Origin: Rusavskia elegans | Taxonomy: Eukaryota > Ascomycota > Lecanoromycetes > Teloschistales > Teloschistaceae | NCBI GenBank assembly: GCA_011316305.1 | Contig: SAUG01000069.1 | Span: 186,001-250,000, forward strand | Length of the DNA: 64,000 bases | Direction of reading: 5' to 3' | Shown here: positions 34,720 to 46,500 of the stretch, piece after piece | How the letters are laid out: each line of letters opens with the position of its first letter | How positions within the stretch are numbered: position 1 is the first letter of the stretch | Position numbers and translations under genes: made by a program | The notes under the pieces: model-generated | Told to the model about the DNA's origin: nothing | The model's input: only the letters and a program-made list of their open reading frames with translations | The model's database searches: none

Positions 34720-36252
34720 TCAATCATCTTTGTGATCTCTCTTAGCAGCGCGCCTGCTCCGAGCATTTGCTGCGAGAACATTCCTTGTCAGCCAGTCCGC
34801 CGACAAGCTAAAGTCTTTTTGCTGCAATTCCGGTATCTGTTGGCCGAATGCAAACCGTTGTCTTCCGCGACGGTGGCCGCTAAGGGCTGACTCGCGTTGG
34901 TAAGGTTTCGCAAAGAAGGACGTGAAAGGTTTCTCGACCGGTATGGGTAATAGACTGACGTGCTGCGATCGAGCTCCTCTAGGTATCGTGGATTGATTGG
35001 TACCTGCTGCGGTAGACTTTCTTTGCTTCAGGCGCCTGGCCCTGGCATTGGCATCGATCTGCTCATCAATGGCGCCCAGTCCGGCGGGAGAGACCGATCG
35101 ATCAGAATCATCTTGATCGTCTATATCCTCCTCATCGACGGTGCAAGACCGCTCTCTCTCGGCTTTCCGGCGTCTCTCCTCCTCTTTCCATGCCTTGAAT
35201 TTGTCTAGCAACGTCGTCACACGTTGAATGAAGATAGTGCGCTTGGGTTCATAGCTCTTTCTGTCCGAGTCTGTAATACCGGTGACGCCCATAGTCTTGA
35301 GCCAGGCCTGCCCTTTCAACTCCTCCAGGATCCGCTCCAGCTGACTCTGCTCATGCTGCGCACTCTCCTTCTCGCGGTTGCGGTGCTGCTTTTCCCCTCT
35401 TTCGGCGCGGCGATGGGCCTTGAAATACAGCTGGTCAGTAAGAGGATCCTCCGTGATGTGTTCAGAATGCCTTTCCAAAGACGAGAAGTCGAGCCTTTCA
35501 GCGTTATTGAGCCGGAAGTGGTGGCTTTCCAGTCCATCATTAAGCTGGACATTGCCATTCACGACTTTGCCATGACTGGGGGAGACCGGGTGCGCGATAG
35601 TCGTGCCATGCTTGAGGGCAAGCGGAGGAAGCGCGGCAGGAGTAAACGGCGCAGAAGGCTCATCGACAATGTGGATACGGGTCTCCGGTATCAAGAATTC
35701 TGTAGCAGGGTCAGCTGCAACCACGACTGCTGGAACGACGAGGCTGTTACCTGGTTTTTTCGGCTCGTCATTAAGAACTTCATCGTAGTCTGCAAAATAC
35801 AATGCGAGTTCGCTCTTAAAGCGTGAGCCTCCATGAGATCGGAGGCTTCTCTTGTCGAGCTTGTTGGCTGTTGTAGTAGTCTGTAATTCGGGAGAAGGAC
35901 TTTCAAGGGTAGCGCTGATCAAGGTTTTGTTTCGATCCTGGGGAGGTCGAGAAGGTTGTTGCAAAATGGCGGTGGATTGAGCAGGTGGATCGCGTGCGAC
36001 TTGCGTCAGAGGCCCCTCGATGTTTGCACCTTGCTTCCTGGAGTAGACTTTGACATTGCGAGGTTTGAGGATGTTGTCAGGGTCGTTGCGAGTTCTCTTT
36101 GTGAATTTTCCACCATCGTCGTGGTTGGTAGATGTTCGCTTTCTAATGTTGACGGGCGAAGGATTTCTTTGGATGACTGTCGCAGGTAAATCGTCAAGAC
36201 CCTGGCTACTTCGACCGTAAGAACGAAGGGCAAGCCTTGATTGGGCGGCCAT
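34720..36252 (-). CDS. Sas4-domain (Something About Silencing 4-like) chromatin protein
   Basis: Single exon, 510 aa, starting at the first ATG of the frame. The Sas4 domain is recognisable at about residues 260-370: F-S-S-L-E-R-H, then Q-L-Y-F-K-A-H-R-R-A-E-R, a Glu/Arg-rich helix, and W-L-K-T-M-G-V-T-G-I-T-D. In yeast Sas4 belongs to the SAS acetyltransferase complex for H4 K16; in filamentous fungi relatives are poorly studied. The N-terminal half is Pro/Thr/Ser-rich with basic clusters that could direct nuclear import (R-K-R-T-S; K-F-T-K-R-T-R). The C-terminus is basic and ends K-R-D-H-K-D-D. Assignment of the domain is from memory of its pattern; exact complex membership is inference. 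Confidence 0.75.
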   Translation of the reverse strand: MAAQSRLALRSYGRSSQGLDDLPATVIQRNPSPVNIRKRTSTNHDDGGKFTKRTRNDPDNILKPRNVKVYSRKQGANIEGPLTQVARDPPAQSTAILQQPSRPPQDRNKTLISATLESPSPELQTTTTANKLDKRSLRSHGGSRFKSELALYFADYDEVLNDEPKKPGNSLVVPAVVVAADPATEFLIPETRIHIVDEPSAPFTPAALPPLALKHGTTIAHPVSPSHGKVVNGNVQLNDGLESHHFRLNNAERLDFSSLERHSEHITEDPLTDQLYFKAHRRAERGEKQHRNREKESAQHEQSQLERILEELKGQAWLKTMGVTGITDSDRKSYEPKRTIFIQRVTTLLDKFKAWKEEERRRKAERERSCTVDEEDIDDQDDSDRSVSPAGLGAIDEQIDANARARRLKQRKSTAAGTNQSTIPRGARSQHVSLLPIPVEKPFTSFFAKPYQRESALSGHRRGRQRFAFGQQIPELQQKDFSLSADWLTRNVLAANARSRRAAKRDHKDD

Positions 36253-36641
36253 CACGGGATGGATGGAAGAATATCATCTTCATGTACATAAGCTTACACG
36301 GAATTCTCACGGGAAGTCATTGCGAGGTTGAACGAGCCGTGGGCGTAGACCAGTATTGAACGCGGTTGCAATAATAATGATTTTTCCTAGAGTACTAGCG
36401 ATGATGGCATCGCGGCCGCCTCAACCGGACAGGACATCCGAGATTAACATGCGATATCAACACTCAGGTACGGCAACTGCCATGTGAATTGCTTGTCAAT
36501 GAACGCTGCTTCATAAATCATGTCAATTGGCAATTGCAGAAGAACGTTCTTCCCTTCATGTCCTGCCAAGGGAACCATCCACATCCATTGACATTCATAA
36601 AGCTCATAGCAGCCACAGGGCAACCTCCATCCAATGGGGTA
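36253..36641. other. Intergenic
   Basis: About 390 bp upstream of the Sas4-like gene and downstream of YPT35. No gene found. Confidence 0.5.
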
Positions 36642-37411
36642 CTAGTCGAATATAAAGTCTTTGAGTATCGGAGCTGCAGCAAACTCGGGGTTCAGCAGCA
36701 AACAACTACTCACATAAGCCAGAACCCCTGACGCGCAATGGAAACTGCTCACTTGAGAAAATAGGCCAACCCGACTCTCCGTTTTTCCAAGAAGCTTGGC
36801 TTGAATCTATCTACAATCATGTGTTTAGACATTACATCCAACGTCCTTTGGGCAGCTTACGGAAGACGTTCTTTGGTGGGAGTGGTGGTAAGGCCTGACC
36901 GGCATTAGGGAAAGTCGTTGCCAGCTTTGAACGCAGGTCCTCGAACTCGGAATATCTGTATGCAAGCATCGTTCTTCAAAAGTGGCTCCAAGCCGGCAGG
37001 AGCTGTTCCGTCATACCTCTTTCTGATGATCATTGAGCCGCCCTTGAGAATTTGAACAGCAACATCAGCTGACTCTGGGGCGGGGACGGAGGGGAGAAAT
37101 CAACCGACATCAAGCATCTCGATCCGACAATTCCAGACGGTATAGTCCCCTACGGATGGAATATTTCCTGAGACCAAGACATGATCGTGGATTGTGACAG
37201 CTCTTGCCCAGAGTGGGCTGCTTTGTTCGGACCGTTCCTCAGTATTGTCCTCGAGACTGATCGGAGTAGGTCGCAGATGGCCGACTGATGAATAGGACTC
37301 GAAGCGTCTATGCTGCCAATATGGAGGTACCACTGGTTGGGAGGCTTGGGTTGGATCCTTCAGTGATGGCGGTCCTTCGGTAGTGTGGCTAGCCGAGCAC
37401 TGTTGATCCAT
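36642..37411 (-). CDS. YPT35: PX-domain protein YPT35
   Basis: YPT35-type proteins bind PtdIns3P through a PX domain and act as adaptors at endosome or vacuole membranes. Minus-strand exons: 37411-37109, 37042-37017, 36955-36861, 36810-36753 and 36705-36642; 181 aa. Residues 1-65 are a disordered Ser/Pro leader. The PX domain runs from about 66 to the end: W-A-R-A-V-T-I-H-D-H-V-L-V-S-G, then R-K-R-Y-S-E-F (phosphoinositide-binding Arg-Tyr), L-P-P-L-P-P-K, F-L-E-K-R-R, and the ending N-P-E-F. Four introns (66, 61, 50 and 47 nt) split this short gene, and each junction restores family sequence. The first donor is GTCGGT, a weak form, but is required for frame. Confidence 0.88.
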
Positions 37412-37918
37412 GCATCAGCAACAGGCCCCTACAACTAGAACCACGGTCCTCTTCAGCATTGACAATGCATGAGCAGCAGGTGGCGGGTTCGGTGCAGCAA
37501 CGACACTCAAGTTCTCAGTGGATAAGGTACGGAGTAAAGAATAGCGCTAGAAACAACGACGAGTGACGAGTCCAGCTACTCCGTAAAACTATAATGCATC
37601 CGTCGATGCCGCTAAAATGTTTTGGGCGTTAGCCCGCCCGAGCGGCCTTATCAAAGGGGTCTAGACATTGATATGCAGCCTCCTCGAGCAGCCTTCGATT
37701 TCTTTCCCCACTTGTTCAACACTCGTTGTATTCTTCGTTTCATCAGAACATTCGTTTGCAAGTACACCCGTTTGTTGTTACATCGTCTTTTCTGTTCACT
37801 ACTTCTCTTGCAAAGGTGGAGTAGATTCCTGTACTTTCCGACCTCCGCTACAGGCCATCGTTCAGCAAGAGACTGACACACAGCCAGTCCCCATCACCTT
37901 CAAACTTCGATATCAAAG
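37412..37918. other. Intergenic, divergent promoter of YPT35 and the surface-protein gene
   Basis: About 500 bp between divergent start codons (37411 and 37919). No gene; a pyrimidine-rich stretch at 37,720-37,830 precedes the right gene and may be its 5' UTR or promoter. Confidence 0.5.
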
Positions 37919-38640
37919 ATGCAATACCTCACTATTCTCGCTGTTGTTACCACCCTCCTCCAGAACGCTATTCCACAGACTATCGATCCCACAACCGTGG
38001 ATGAAAGCACCAAAGGTTTGTTTGATGGAAAATTTGAGACAAGCCCAGAGTTGTAGCTTATACGATCTATCAGAGACCTGGTGCAACAATCAGAAGGCAT
38101 CATGCCCGCTTTTGTGCCTGCAAGAAGGAGCTTCGGACGTGCCAGCATCCAACGACTGCACCGCTGTAAGCTCTGCTCATCCTCCACGCATAGAATGTCA
38201 ATGGCTAATGTCATCCCCCTCAGAGCACACTCGTCTACTCATGTATCTGTGACAACGGCCTCACACCAAATGCATCCGAGTACTCCCAAACCGTCCCCTT
38301 CTACGAGTGTACCGAAGCCGCCACCCAATGCGTAAATCGATGCCCCAAAACCGATTCGGCATGCCAATCACAATGCCGGACTGCAAACCCATGCGGCGCT
38401 CAGAATCCTACAAGAGTGAACACCACAACCAGCAGCACTATGGCTGCTACGGCAACCAGAGGAGGTGCGGCCGCCACTGATGCGTCCGACTCCTCCTATA
38501 CTGGCTTTGGAGACGCTGCGACGACGGGCAGTAGCGAGTCTACGAACAATGCACAGGCTCTAGCTATCGGCTTTGGTCGATCGTGGGGGCTTGCCGTTGT
38601 CTTCGTTGGACTCTCGGCGGGGTTCACCTTCATGCTGTAG
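37919..38640 (+). CDS. DUF7707-like GPI-anchored surface protein
   Basis: Exons are 37919-38015, 38074-38165 and 38224-38640 (201 aa). A signal peptide covers about residues 1-20 (L-T-I-L-A-V-V-T-T-L-L). The mature part has the family's cysteine pattern: W-C-x5-C-P-L-L-C, then Y-S-C-I-C-D-N-G, F-Y-E-C-T-E-A, Q-C-V-N-R-C and a final N-P-C-G. A Ser/Thr/Ala/Gly-rich stalk follows (about 130-180), and a hydrophobic C-terminus (V-V-F-V-G-L-S-A-G-F) fits a GPI signal. Such proteins are fungal cell-surface proteins of unknown function. Both introns are 58 nt, and both joins keep a Cys-rich frame. The DUF number is from memory. Confidence 0.8.
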
Positions 38641-39234
38641 ATGGATCACGGTTTGCAGATGGCAGCTTTGTACACTTCAGCTTCAGGCCCCTCGGAATTC
38701 ACAGCTCTCAAACCACAACCACGACACCTTCTCACGCGGTTAGCGAGCTCCTTCCACCCACATCTCATATCTGCATTTCGAGCATAGCGCAGCGACACCA
38801 CATTCCTTTTATGCATAGCGATGGATTACAGTTTTCAGGAGAACTGGGATATCAAAAGCGAAACGGGGAGCAGAGGAGGCAGCCAAGATTCGGATAATGT
38901 GGAGGGCCTCGAATGTTTCAAAGCTGCTGTTCTCATACTGTCCTTTCTGATAGCGATATTAGCGAGCATTTGATGACTTGAGATATTAGCGATAATCCGT
39001 TTGTGTTGCTGAAACACTTTCCCTTTAATGTGAGACATCGTTCAGATTGTGAACGGCACAGAGAAGTAGAAGAGAAGGTTCATTGTAAAGGAATGTGGTT
39101 TGCATAAGTGTCTCTAAATGTCAATTTCCTCCCTTCTCAGCCTTCATATCATTCGAACGCAAAATCCTATTACCTGCTTAAGCATCATGAGCGAACATCA
39201 ACAAGATCCGACCCTTCCCCATCTTTGCAGCCTC
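38641..39234. other. Intergenic between two convergent secreted-protein genes
   Basis: About 590 bp with no recognised gene. It holds the 3' regions of both neighbours. Confidence 0.5.
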
Positions 39235-39646
39235 CTAATAAGTTTTGTTTTTGTAGCACGCGGCCGACCTCTGGGGCTGCGGCGGATTGACGTAAATGAA
39301 CGAGGTTTCGTTACCCTTCAGCCACGTTTCAGTACCTTCAGTGCCCTCGAATTGGCAAGTGACGTTGTCGATCGTTTTCATGGAGTTGATACGGAGAGGG
39401 TTGTCTAGCCAAAGAAATCAGAAAGGATGGTCAAGTCTATAAAATCTGTAGAGGCTTACAGATATGGTACCATTCAAAATCAAGTGGGATGATTTCCCAT
39501 TTGCCGTTTGGGTCTTCCTCTCCAAAGAGTTGAACGCGAGCGAATCCGTCTGCGACTTGGCGGGCCTCGTGCTGGGTTGCGGAGGGTGCTGCTGAAGCCA
39601 CGGACGCCAGGAGGGCGAAGGCAGCAGAGATGGTGGAGGTCTTCAT
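39235..39646 (-). CDS. Small secreted protein, effector-like (118 aa)
   Basis: Minus-strand exons 39646-39460 and 39404-39235 are joined over a 55-nt intron, and the join restores one frame. Residues 1-20 are a textbook signal peptide (A-A-F-A-L-L-A-S-V-A-S-A-A-P). The mature part of about 98 residues is hydrophilic. It contains F-A-R-V-Q-L-F-G, W-E-I-I-P-L, a region around V-T-C-Q-F-E-G, and two cysteines that may form one disulfide (the last in A-A-C-Y-K-N). It resembles small secreted fungal proteins of unknown role that share a beta-sandwich-like pattern, but I cannot name a family. It could be an effector or an extracellular housekeeping protein. Confidence 0.75.
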
Positions 39647-40853
39647 TGTTGCTGATTGGATGTTGCTGGTTTATGTGCTGATGTTTGGATATGTCGGTTC
39701 GAAATCGATTGTATCTGATTGGTCTTTGGGGTGCTTCTTGATACTACTGTTTTTGCTGCTTGATGGAGTAGTCGTGTATACTGCAATTCAGGCCTTCAAG
39801 TAGTTTTTGCAGATGGGACTTGTTGATCCGAGGCAATTTATGTTTGCCACTACCTCCGCGTTGATGCTCCCAGCAGACCCTCATTTCGTATTGACTGATC
39901 ATCGCGGTAACGGCCGTTATCGTAATCCGTTGCAAGACCGATTACGAAGGACGGGTTTCCAGTGGGTGACATAAGAGCTATTTTGAGTGGGAAGACCATA
40001 GATGATCCTTCGCGGCAGTGCTGGCTTTGCAATCTGAAAGCTGCAAACCGGAAGAGGCTTGGACATTGTGTGGTATCCTGGAGGTTCTAAAAAAGGGCCA
40101 ATGAGAGCCCGGACCTTGCCAGGTCGGCTCCGTAAACGAATGGTACTCAGAATGATAGGATCCGGGTAAATGCATATCTCCCGTTCCTAAAGCGAGCTCA
40201 TGCCGAAGTTTGCAGCGATCAATCTGACGGCGTAGAGATGATACAGGATGTTTTCAGCTCTCCCATACCTCTAGCTTGATCCTGGGATGCAAACAAGTCT
40301 TGGTCGAAGTTCATGAATACTATTGGCGGATGGGTATCTGCAGACACGAGCTTTTTCCTAGCTGAGGTATGAAATGTCTTATGCTGGATTCGGAATGAGT
40401 ATAGTTTTTGTGAGTGAGAAGTGTATGTGCCACGATGACCGCGGTAATAGCGACCATTCACGAGATGAAGCTCCTCTGCTGGTAGAATCGAACGGAGGAG
40501 GACGACGTAGAAGGGCTTCGCTTTTGGGTTAGACAAAGCAACAAACACCTTGCCAGCAACGCACATATCTGTCACTAGGCAAAGTTGTGAGGGCTTCCCA
40601 TATCTTTCGATATCTGTCATCCCAGATCGTTTTTCCGAAATGCATAGCACGGCAAGTTCCAAGGTTGAAAATCCTAAGTGACGTCCTGGTGGCCTCTGGG
40701 CTTGCTGTTCATAATTGCTTCATCAAAGACTGCACTATATTTAAGGCCAGAGACATGCCACTCCCACATCAATTGTGATATCACACGTAGGTGATGCGTT
40801 CACCCGGAGCAGCATAGGAACGGCATGGATGCTTTTTTCGTCAGGTCCATCTG
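39647..40853. other. 1.2-kb stretch with one doubtful ORF
   Basis: The only candidate is a minus-strand frame with an ATG at 40620 and stop at 40219 (about 133 codons). It has plausible codon use but no signal, domain or partner exon that I recognise. I leave it as unproven. Otherwise no gene is visible. Confidence 0.35.
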
Positions 40854-41087
40854 TCAACGACTGACACCAATTCGTTCGTCCCGACTCTGACCCGTCCTCG
40901 AAGCTTTACCTTTGTCACCTGGCAGTGGTCTCAACTCGTCATTAGGATCAGGGTCGGCTGCTTGTGCGTCTTTGCTCATCCTCGCGTTCTCCGCAGCGGC
41001 GCCCTGGGCTTTGGCAATGCGAGAATCTTCGAAGGCGGCGACGTCTTCTGAAGTCAGCGTAATTGCAGTTGGTTTGCGACGAAGCAT
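40854..41087 (-). CDS. CDC26: Anaphase-promoting complex subunit CDC26
   Basis: Single exon, 77 aa. The N-terminus M-L-R-R-K-P-T-A-I-T-L-T-S-E-D-V is the diagnostic CDC26 segment, whose first residues insert into the TPR superhelix of the Cdc16/APC6 subunit and stabilise it. The rest is a disordered Ala/Asp/Lys-rich tail ending in D-E-R-I-G-V, a motif also found near the end of animal homologues. Length is normal. No intron is needed. Confidence 0.85.
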   Translation of the reverse strand: MLRRKPTAITLTSEDVAAFEDSRIAKAQGAAAENARMSKDAQAADPDPNDELRPLPGDKGKASRTGQSRDERIGVSR

Positions 41088-41459
41088 GATGGATGCAGTT
41101 TCCTGGAAGATATTGAATGGTGGTGGGATGACTAAATCCTGTCTTCACCCACGCCTTGTGAAACACGAAACAAACGCGATGTGGAGCTAGTCGCTTAAGG
41201 CGGGTGATCGACATGATCCCTGCTGATTGAGTCAGGGGGCGTCGTCACCAGCCTCGAGCACTTAAGACATGCGTGTTCTTCTCTTCAAAGCATTATTGCT
41301 ATCTTCTTGTTGAATAACTTATCTTGCTCCTCTAATCATAAAATCACCTAGTCCGAGAGGTCAATGGCTTTCTTTGCCAGCCATGAGTCGAGATAGGCTT
41401 GAGCCAACGTCTTCCAACCGCTGTTCTCGAAGCCTGCGCAGCAAATCGCACCAGATCAC
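41088..41459. other. Intergenic, promoter of the transporter
   Basis: About 370 bp between divergent start codons. An open stretch continuous with the transporter frame begins after a TGA near 41,399 but has no ATG (see findings). Otherwise nothing recognised. Confidence 0.45.
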
Positions 41460-43587
41460 ATGTTACACCGACAGAAGAAGCTGGACAGCATGCCTCAGTC
41501 GGCATCATGGACAGGCACACCCTCTATCAAGGGTTCCACCGAGTCGATCCGCATGGCTCTGTTAACATTCAGTCTTGTGGGCCTTCAGTAAGTGAATGCG
41601 CCGACTTGCATGGTCCCTGCTCTCATAGGCTTTACCAGATTCACATGGGGCATCGAGATGACTTGTGAGTATCTATCCAGCTTATTGCTCCCCCATGGGC
41701 GAAGCCGTAGCTTACACTCTCAGATTGTACACCATACCTCTTGCAATTGGGTCTTACCAAGAGTAAAACGTCGCTGGTATGGATCGCCGGACCGCTATCA
41801 GGGCTTGTGATGGGACCCGTCATTGGAGTGCTAGCAGACAATTCAAAATCTAAGTATGGCAGACGAAGGCCATTCATGATAGGAGGCGGTATAATCGTGG
41901 CTATGGGTCTACTCGTACTTGGATGGACGAAAGAGATCGTCGGCTTTTTTATCCCCGAGTCGGAACTGGTACGGCGAGGCATGTTTCATTGTGACATGTC
42001 GAACTGATTCCATCGACAGAGGCGCGTGCTCACAATAAGCCTGGCAGTCCTCAGCATTTACCTTGTGGATTTTGCGATCAACGCAAGTAAGAGAACCATC
42101 CTGATAGATCTGGGGATGATGGGGCTGACTATTCGTCAGTCCAGTCGACATCTCGGAGCTTGATAGTGGATACTTTGCCAATTCCGAAGCAACAGAAAGG
42201 CTCTGCCTGGGGTAAGCACTCTCTTCAACCACGAGCATAGCGGGCATTGAGTTCCTGAAGCAAGCAGGATGATTGCCATTGGTCACCTTGCAGGGTACGG
42301 TGTCAGTACCCTGGACCTATTGAAGGTACTTGGAGATACCCTGGGGGACTCCCAATTCAAGCAATGCACCGTCATAGCTGCGTTGGCGTTGTTGATCTCA
42401 GTTGGCGTCACCTCTTGGGCCGTTGACGAAAGAGTGCTCATAGCATCCAAGTAAGTACCCTCAACGCAAGATCTTCAGGTTTCAAGTTGTGGACCACTGC
42501 TGACAGATTATTAGGGATGCTGATGTCAAAAGTGGAGCGGTCAAAGTGGTTGCTAAGATCCTGAAGACGACTTGGAACCTCCCTGACCGCATAAGAGCAA
42601 TTTGTTGGGTGCAATTCTGGGCTTGGATAGGTAACAGTTGCCAGGAGGGAGTAATTCTCTAATGCTAACCGTATCCTAGGCTGGTTTCCCTTCCTTTTCT
42701 ATAGCTCCACCTGGGTGGGTGAAACATACTATCGCTACACGCCCACTGCCTCGATTGCGGACTCATCCGACCCCCTCGGCGACATTGGCCGGATTGGTTC
42801 ACTCTCCCTTCTCATCTTCTCCATTGTTACCTTCATCGGCTCTGTCTTCCTTCCTTTTGTTGTCAGGTCTCCTGACAGTGATGCCAAACCCGGAGAACGC
42901 AACTTTACTCCTCGTCCACCAGCGGCAATTGCTCCACTGGCAAAAGTCCTGCACGGCTCCAAACCCGATCTATTCACCGCCTGGATGCTAAGTCACCTTG
43001 TCTTTGCTGGGTCTATGTTCCTCGCGCCTTTTGTCCGCTCACTCCACATGGCCACGGTCTTAGTATCCATCTGTGGCATCCCATGGGCACTGGCCTGCTG
43101 GGCGCCATTCACCTTCATGGGTACCGAAGTAAACAGGATGACCGCTCCATCGACCATCCTTGCAAACGGCTCCTCCTACCGCCGCCTCCCTAATGCCTCG
43201 GATGAATTCTCCGGCCCTGCCTCATCTCCCAATTTCCTCCGCCTCAACCATCTCGATCGCGACCTCGAAGACGATGAAGAAAATGAAGACTCTTCGACGG
43301 GCGAAACCGCGGGCATTTACCTAGGGATCTTGAACCTTTTCACCACCCTACCGCAATTTGTGGGTACCTTCATCAGCATGGTTGTGTTCGAGATCTTGGA
43401 GCCAGGGAGACACCCGGAACTGCATAAAGGGGAGGATGTGGAGGGAGGAGGCAAAGATGATGTCGTGAAGAAGGTTACAGAGGGGCCGAACGGCATTGCT
43501 GTGTGTTTGTTTATTGGGGCGATCTGTGCGGTGGGGGCAGCGTATGCGACGCAGAGGATGAAGGGCTTGTATAAGCGTACAAGATGA
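41460..43587 (+). CDS. Sucrose/alpha-glucoside-type sugar:H+ symporter (MFS, GPH-like)
   Basis: Eight exons: 41460-41587, 41639-41664, 41724-41968, 42020-42086, 42140-42211, 42261-42450, 42515-42630 and 42680-43587 (583 aa). It belongs to the plant-SUT/yeast Sut1 type of disaccharide transporter: W-I-A-G-P-L-S-G-L in helix 2, K-Y-G-R-R-R-P-F-M in the loop after it (R-x-G-R-R is the family mark), F-T-W-G-I-E-M-T in helix 1, and about 12 hydrophobic segments. A large acidic cytoplasmic loop lies near residues 425-475. The last helix is followed by a short basic tail. Introns are 49-64 nt. It should sit in the plasma membrane and import sucrose, maltose or another alpha-glucoside; the exact substrate cannot be read. 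The N-terminus may extend upstream. Confidence 0.88.
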
Positions 43588-46500
43588 GGGACCAACGATG
43601 GCAAGGGTCTATGAAGCCGAAGGTAGCATGAAAACAGAAATGTATAATAGGGGAATGGAAGGCCGGAATCGATGGGCAGGTTTGGGTTCAGCGATAGTGA
43701 GGTGTGGTTGAAATCATCTCTGTATGCCTACCCAATCGATATAATGCTGCGAGCTGTCAAGTGTACGAGAGGTCGATGAAGCGATGTGTATTACTGTGTT
43801 CGCTGTGTGTACGATGGAAGCATCCCACGCCGTTCCTAATTTGTAGACTTTGTGATCGACGGATATTCACCAGTGTAATGACATTGCCGGACGCATGATG
43901 TTCGCGGATGATAATCGCACATGCTGATCACAATATTCTATTTCTCATGTCGATTTCGGCGATGTCATAGCCTTACTTAAAGGGCATACATATCGGTAAA
44001 GATCCTCGGTCAGATAAAAGTTCAATATGTCAACTGGCTCCATTTTTGGGGGGCCTACGATACCAAAACATATAGTATATTGAAAAAAACCCATAGCTGC
44101 GAGAGGAAGACGAGAGGAAATATATGCGGGATATCATGATTGACATTCATGTTGACGGTGGTGAAGGTTGGCGACGTCCACCACATCACGGGGTTTGTGT
44201 ACTTTTGAGGAGACGCGGATTGGAGGACGTTGGATCGGGATCTGGAGGGAAGAGGGTGTGCTGGTATTTGATTCTTGGGATTTGCTAGGCTTCGAAACCT
44301 CGTGGGGGTTGGTATAGAGATTCGGGGTCTAGGCCTCACTGCACGAGTGTGTATGTATGTCTCGGATACATATTCCCGTTGATGGGAAATGCCATGTGGT
44401 TTGTGGAGTCATTGTTCTAGACCTTGGGATTGAGCTTCGATTTTCTCTTTGGTTTTCCCCTGCTAGGGTACAACAGTCGACGCCTCGATATAGGTTATCG
44501 TTGTATCGATTACTTAGACCTTCCAATGTAGCTGCCTAGCAATTCTTTCATGGTTGGTCTGTTACCTTTATTGCGGTTGTCTCCAACAGAGAGACCCGCT
44601 GCTAGACTGACCCCTGAATCGGATACCACAATTGGCGGGGGAGGTGATAGATCTCATGATGAGTCTGTGAATAAGGACCACCAGTCTATCACTCTCGGGC
44701 TCTGTTCTGATTGGGTAGCATCAGAGACATTGCCCCCAGAGACATTGCGACGTGTGCCCGGTACTCTGTAATGCATGTTATAAGGTATCGACCATCGCTG
44801 GCCTGATGAAAGTGGGTATTGAAATGTGTCGACGGCTGAGTGTGAGAGATAAGGATTTGCAGATGGGAAAGCTCGAAGACGGAAAGACATCAAGCAGCCA
44901 ACTCTAGAAGTGGATAAGAGTAGTGCAGATCCCTCTTCCTTTCTGAGGTGTAATACATGGTACCAGCAACTTCGGTCCCAGCAGTAGTTCACACCATATT
45001 GCCATGAAGCTTTGCCAACGGATTGAGCACAAGTAGAGGGTATTATAGTAGGACTGTTGCAAATGGTCTTCCAGCATATGTGTCTGCAAGCACAGCACAG
45101 CACGGCACCAACGGCGCAATGGTTGACCTTCGCAAGCACCGGGGAGCTGGCTCTTGGACTTCGCAATCGGTTCGCATGGCCAGCGAAGAAGTGCAGCAAC
45201 GTTTTCGCATGCTTATTGCGTTCATGGATGGCTGCAGCGCTACCCGGTGAACATCCACGCTGGATTCCATTTCTGCGAGGCAAGGCTAAACGATTCACCA
45301 AGCACTCGTTGTCTTTCGCGCTGCAACCCAATTAAAGTCGTGACGGTCAAGTCGTCGATCCACCTCGCTCACATGTTGCAGGAGGAGCCGAAATTTGGGC
45401 CTCAGCGCTCGGGTCATCACAAGGTTGTACGTGGATATTGGTGACTGCAGTGGGCGGATTGCCGGATTCGAATACGTAAGTGTTCGGTGTTCCAAGATGT
45501 GCGGCGGTTGAGTGCTGAAAAGACAAGAGCATACCTCAAACTTCTCAGGTCGAGCTCGGGCCCTTGGTAGGCGTAGGCGGACTGCACTATTGACGGCAAC
45601 CTACTGCACGCCCATCAAAGTCAGATCGGGGGTGGATGCACAGCGATAAGCGCTGCGAAGGATTGGCACAGGCACAAGCCGTCGCACCGTTCCTTGATCG
45701 GAGCCATGCTGTTCCAAGGTTGGGAGAGGTGGGCATTGCTGTGCATTGCTGCATTGCTTCGACAAGATTACTGTTTTCCTGGTCACGTCGAGTGTCAGAT
45801 GCTGCGATCTAATGACTATCCGCTAGGATCTGAGACAAAAGCCACCGTCCAGCTAGTCTACCGGAGTTGACGGACCGTCTCGGGAGGTCGAAACAAGGTT
45901 AATTTTACGTTCGATAGCTTGTTTCAGAAGGCCAAGTGCGAGATCTAGATCTCGATTCCATTAACAGGGGACTTATTACCCCTGTTCCTACACCCTCCCT
46001 TCTCGCCTCTACTTATTTCGCTGGAGTCGCACAGCATCTCCGAAAGAAGGAAGAGGAATAGTGGCCGCCCAGCTCAGCTGCAACCAAGTACGCCGGCTGC
46101 TGCAGACGCGAGGCGATGAATAACCACCTGCGTCACTAGAAGCCAGCTAGCTATCTCCTACTCGTGCTTGGGATTCCCCTCCCCTGACCGTGGACAGTCC
46201 ATCCATCATAGTAGCATGCGGAGTGGTGCTCCCCGGCGAGGAACCTGCCTTGCTGACCAAGAGATCGCCGACTACTGCCAACCAGTACAGCAAGAAAGGC
46301 TGCTAGTCAGGACAGGAACGTGCTGCGGTTGTTGGTACAAGATGGGTCTTATTCAGGGGTTCTGGACCAGTTGCCGCCCTCCAACACATCCTTCAACCAC
46401 TGAAACATCCCGGACCGATGCACTAGACCTGCCATCCGGCTCGACTGTTGATTTGCATCCACGCTGGAAGGTCCTGTGATTCGTCACTTGACTGATTTGC

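Noticed and set aside
35224..35826. 200-codon plus-strand ORF
   Set aside because: Antisense of the Sas4-like gene; no domain of its own.
40219..40620. 133-codon minus-strand ORF with ATG
   Set aside because: Codon use is plausible, but there is no domain, signal or splice partner; kept as undecided.
44654..45331. 225-codon minus-strand ORF
   Set aside because: Overlapped by equally long plus-strand frames, Cys/Ser/Arg-rich without pattern, internal ATG use unclear.
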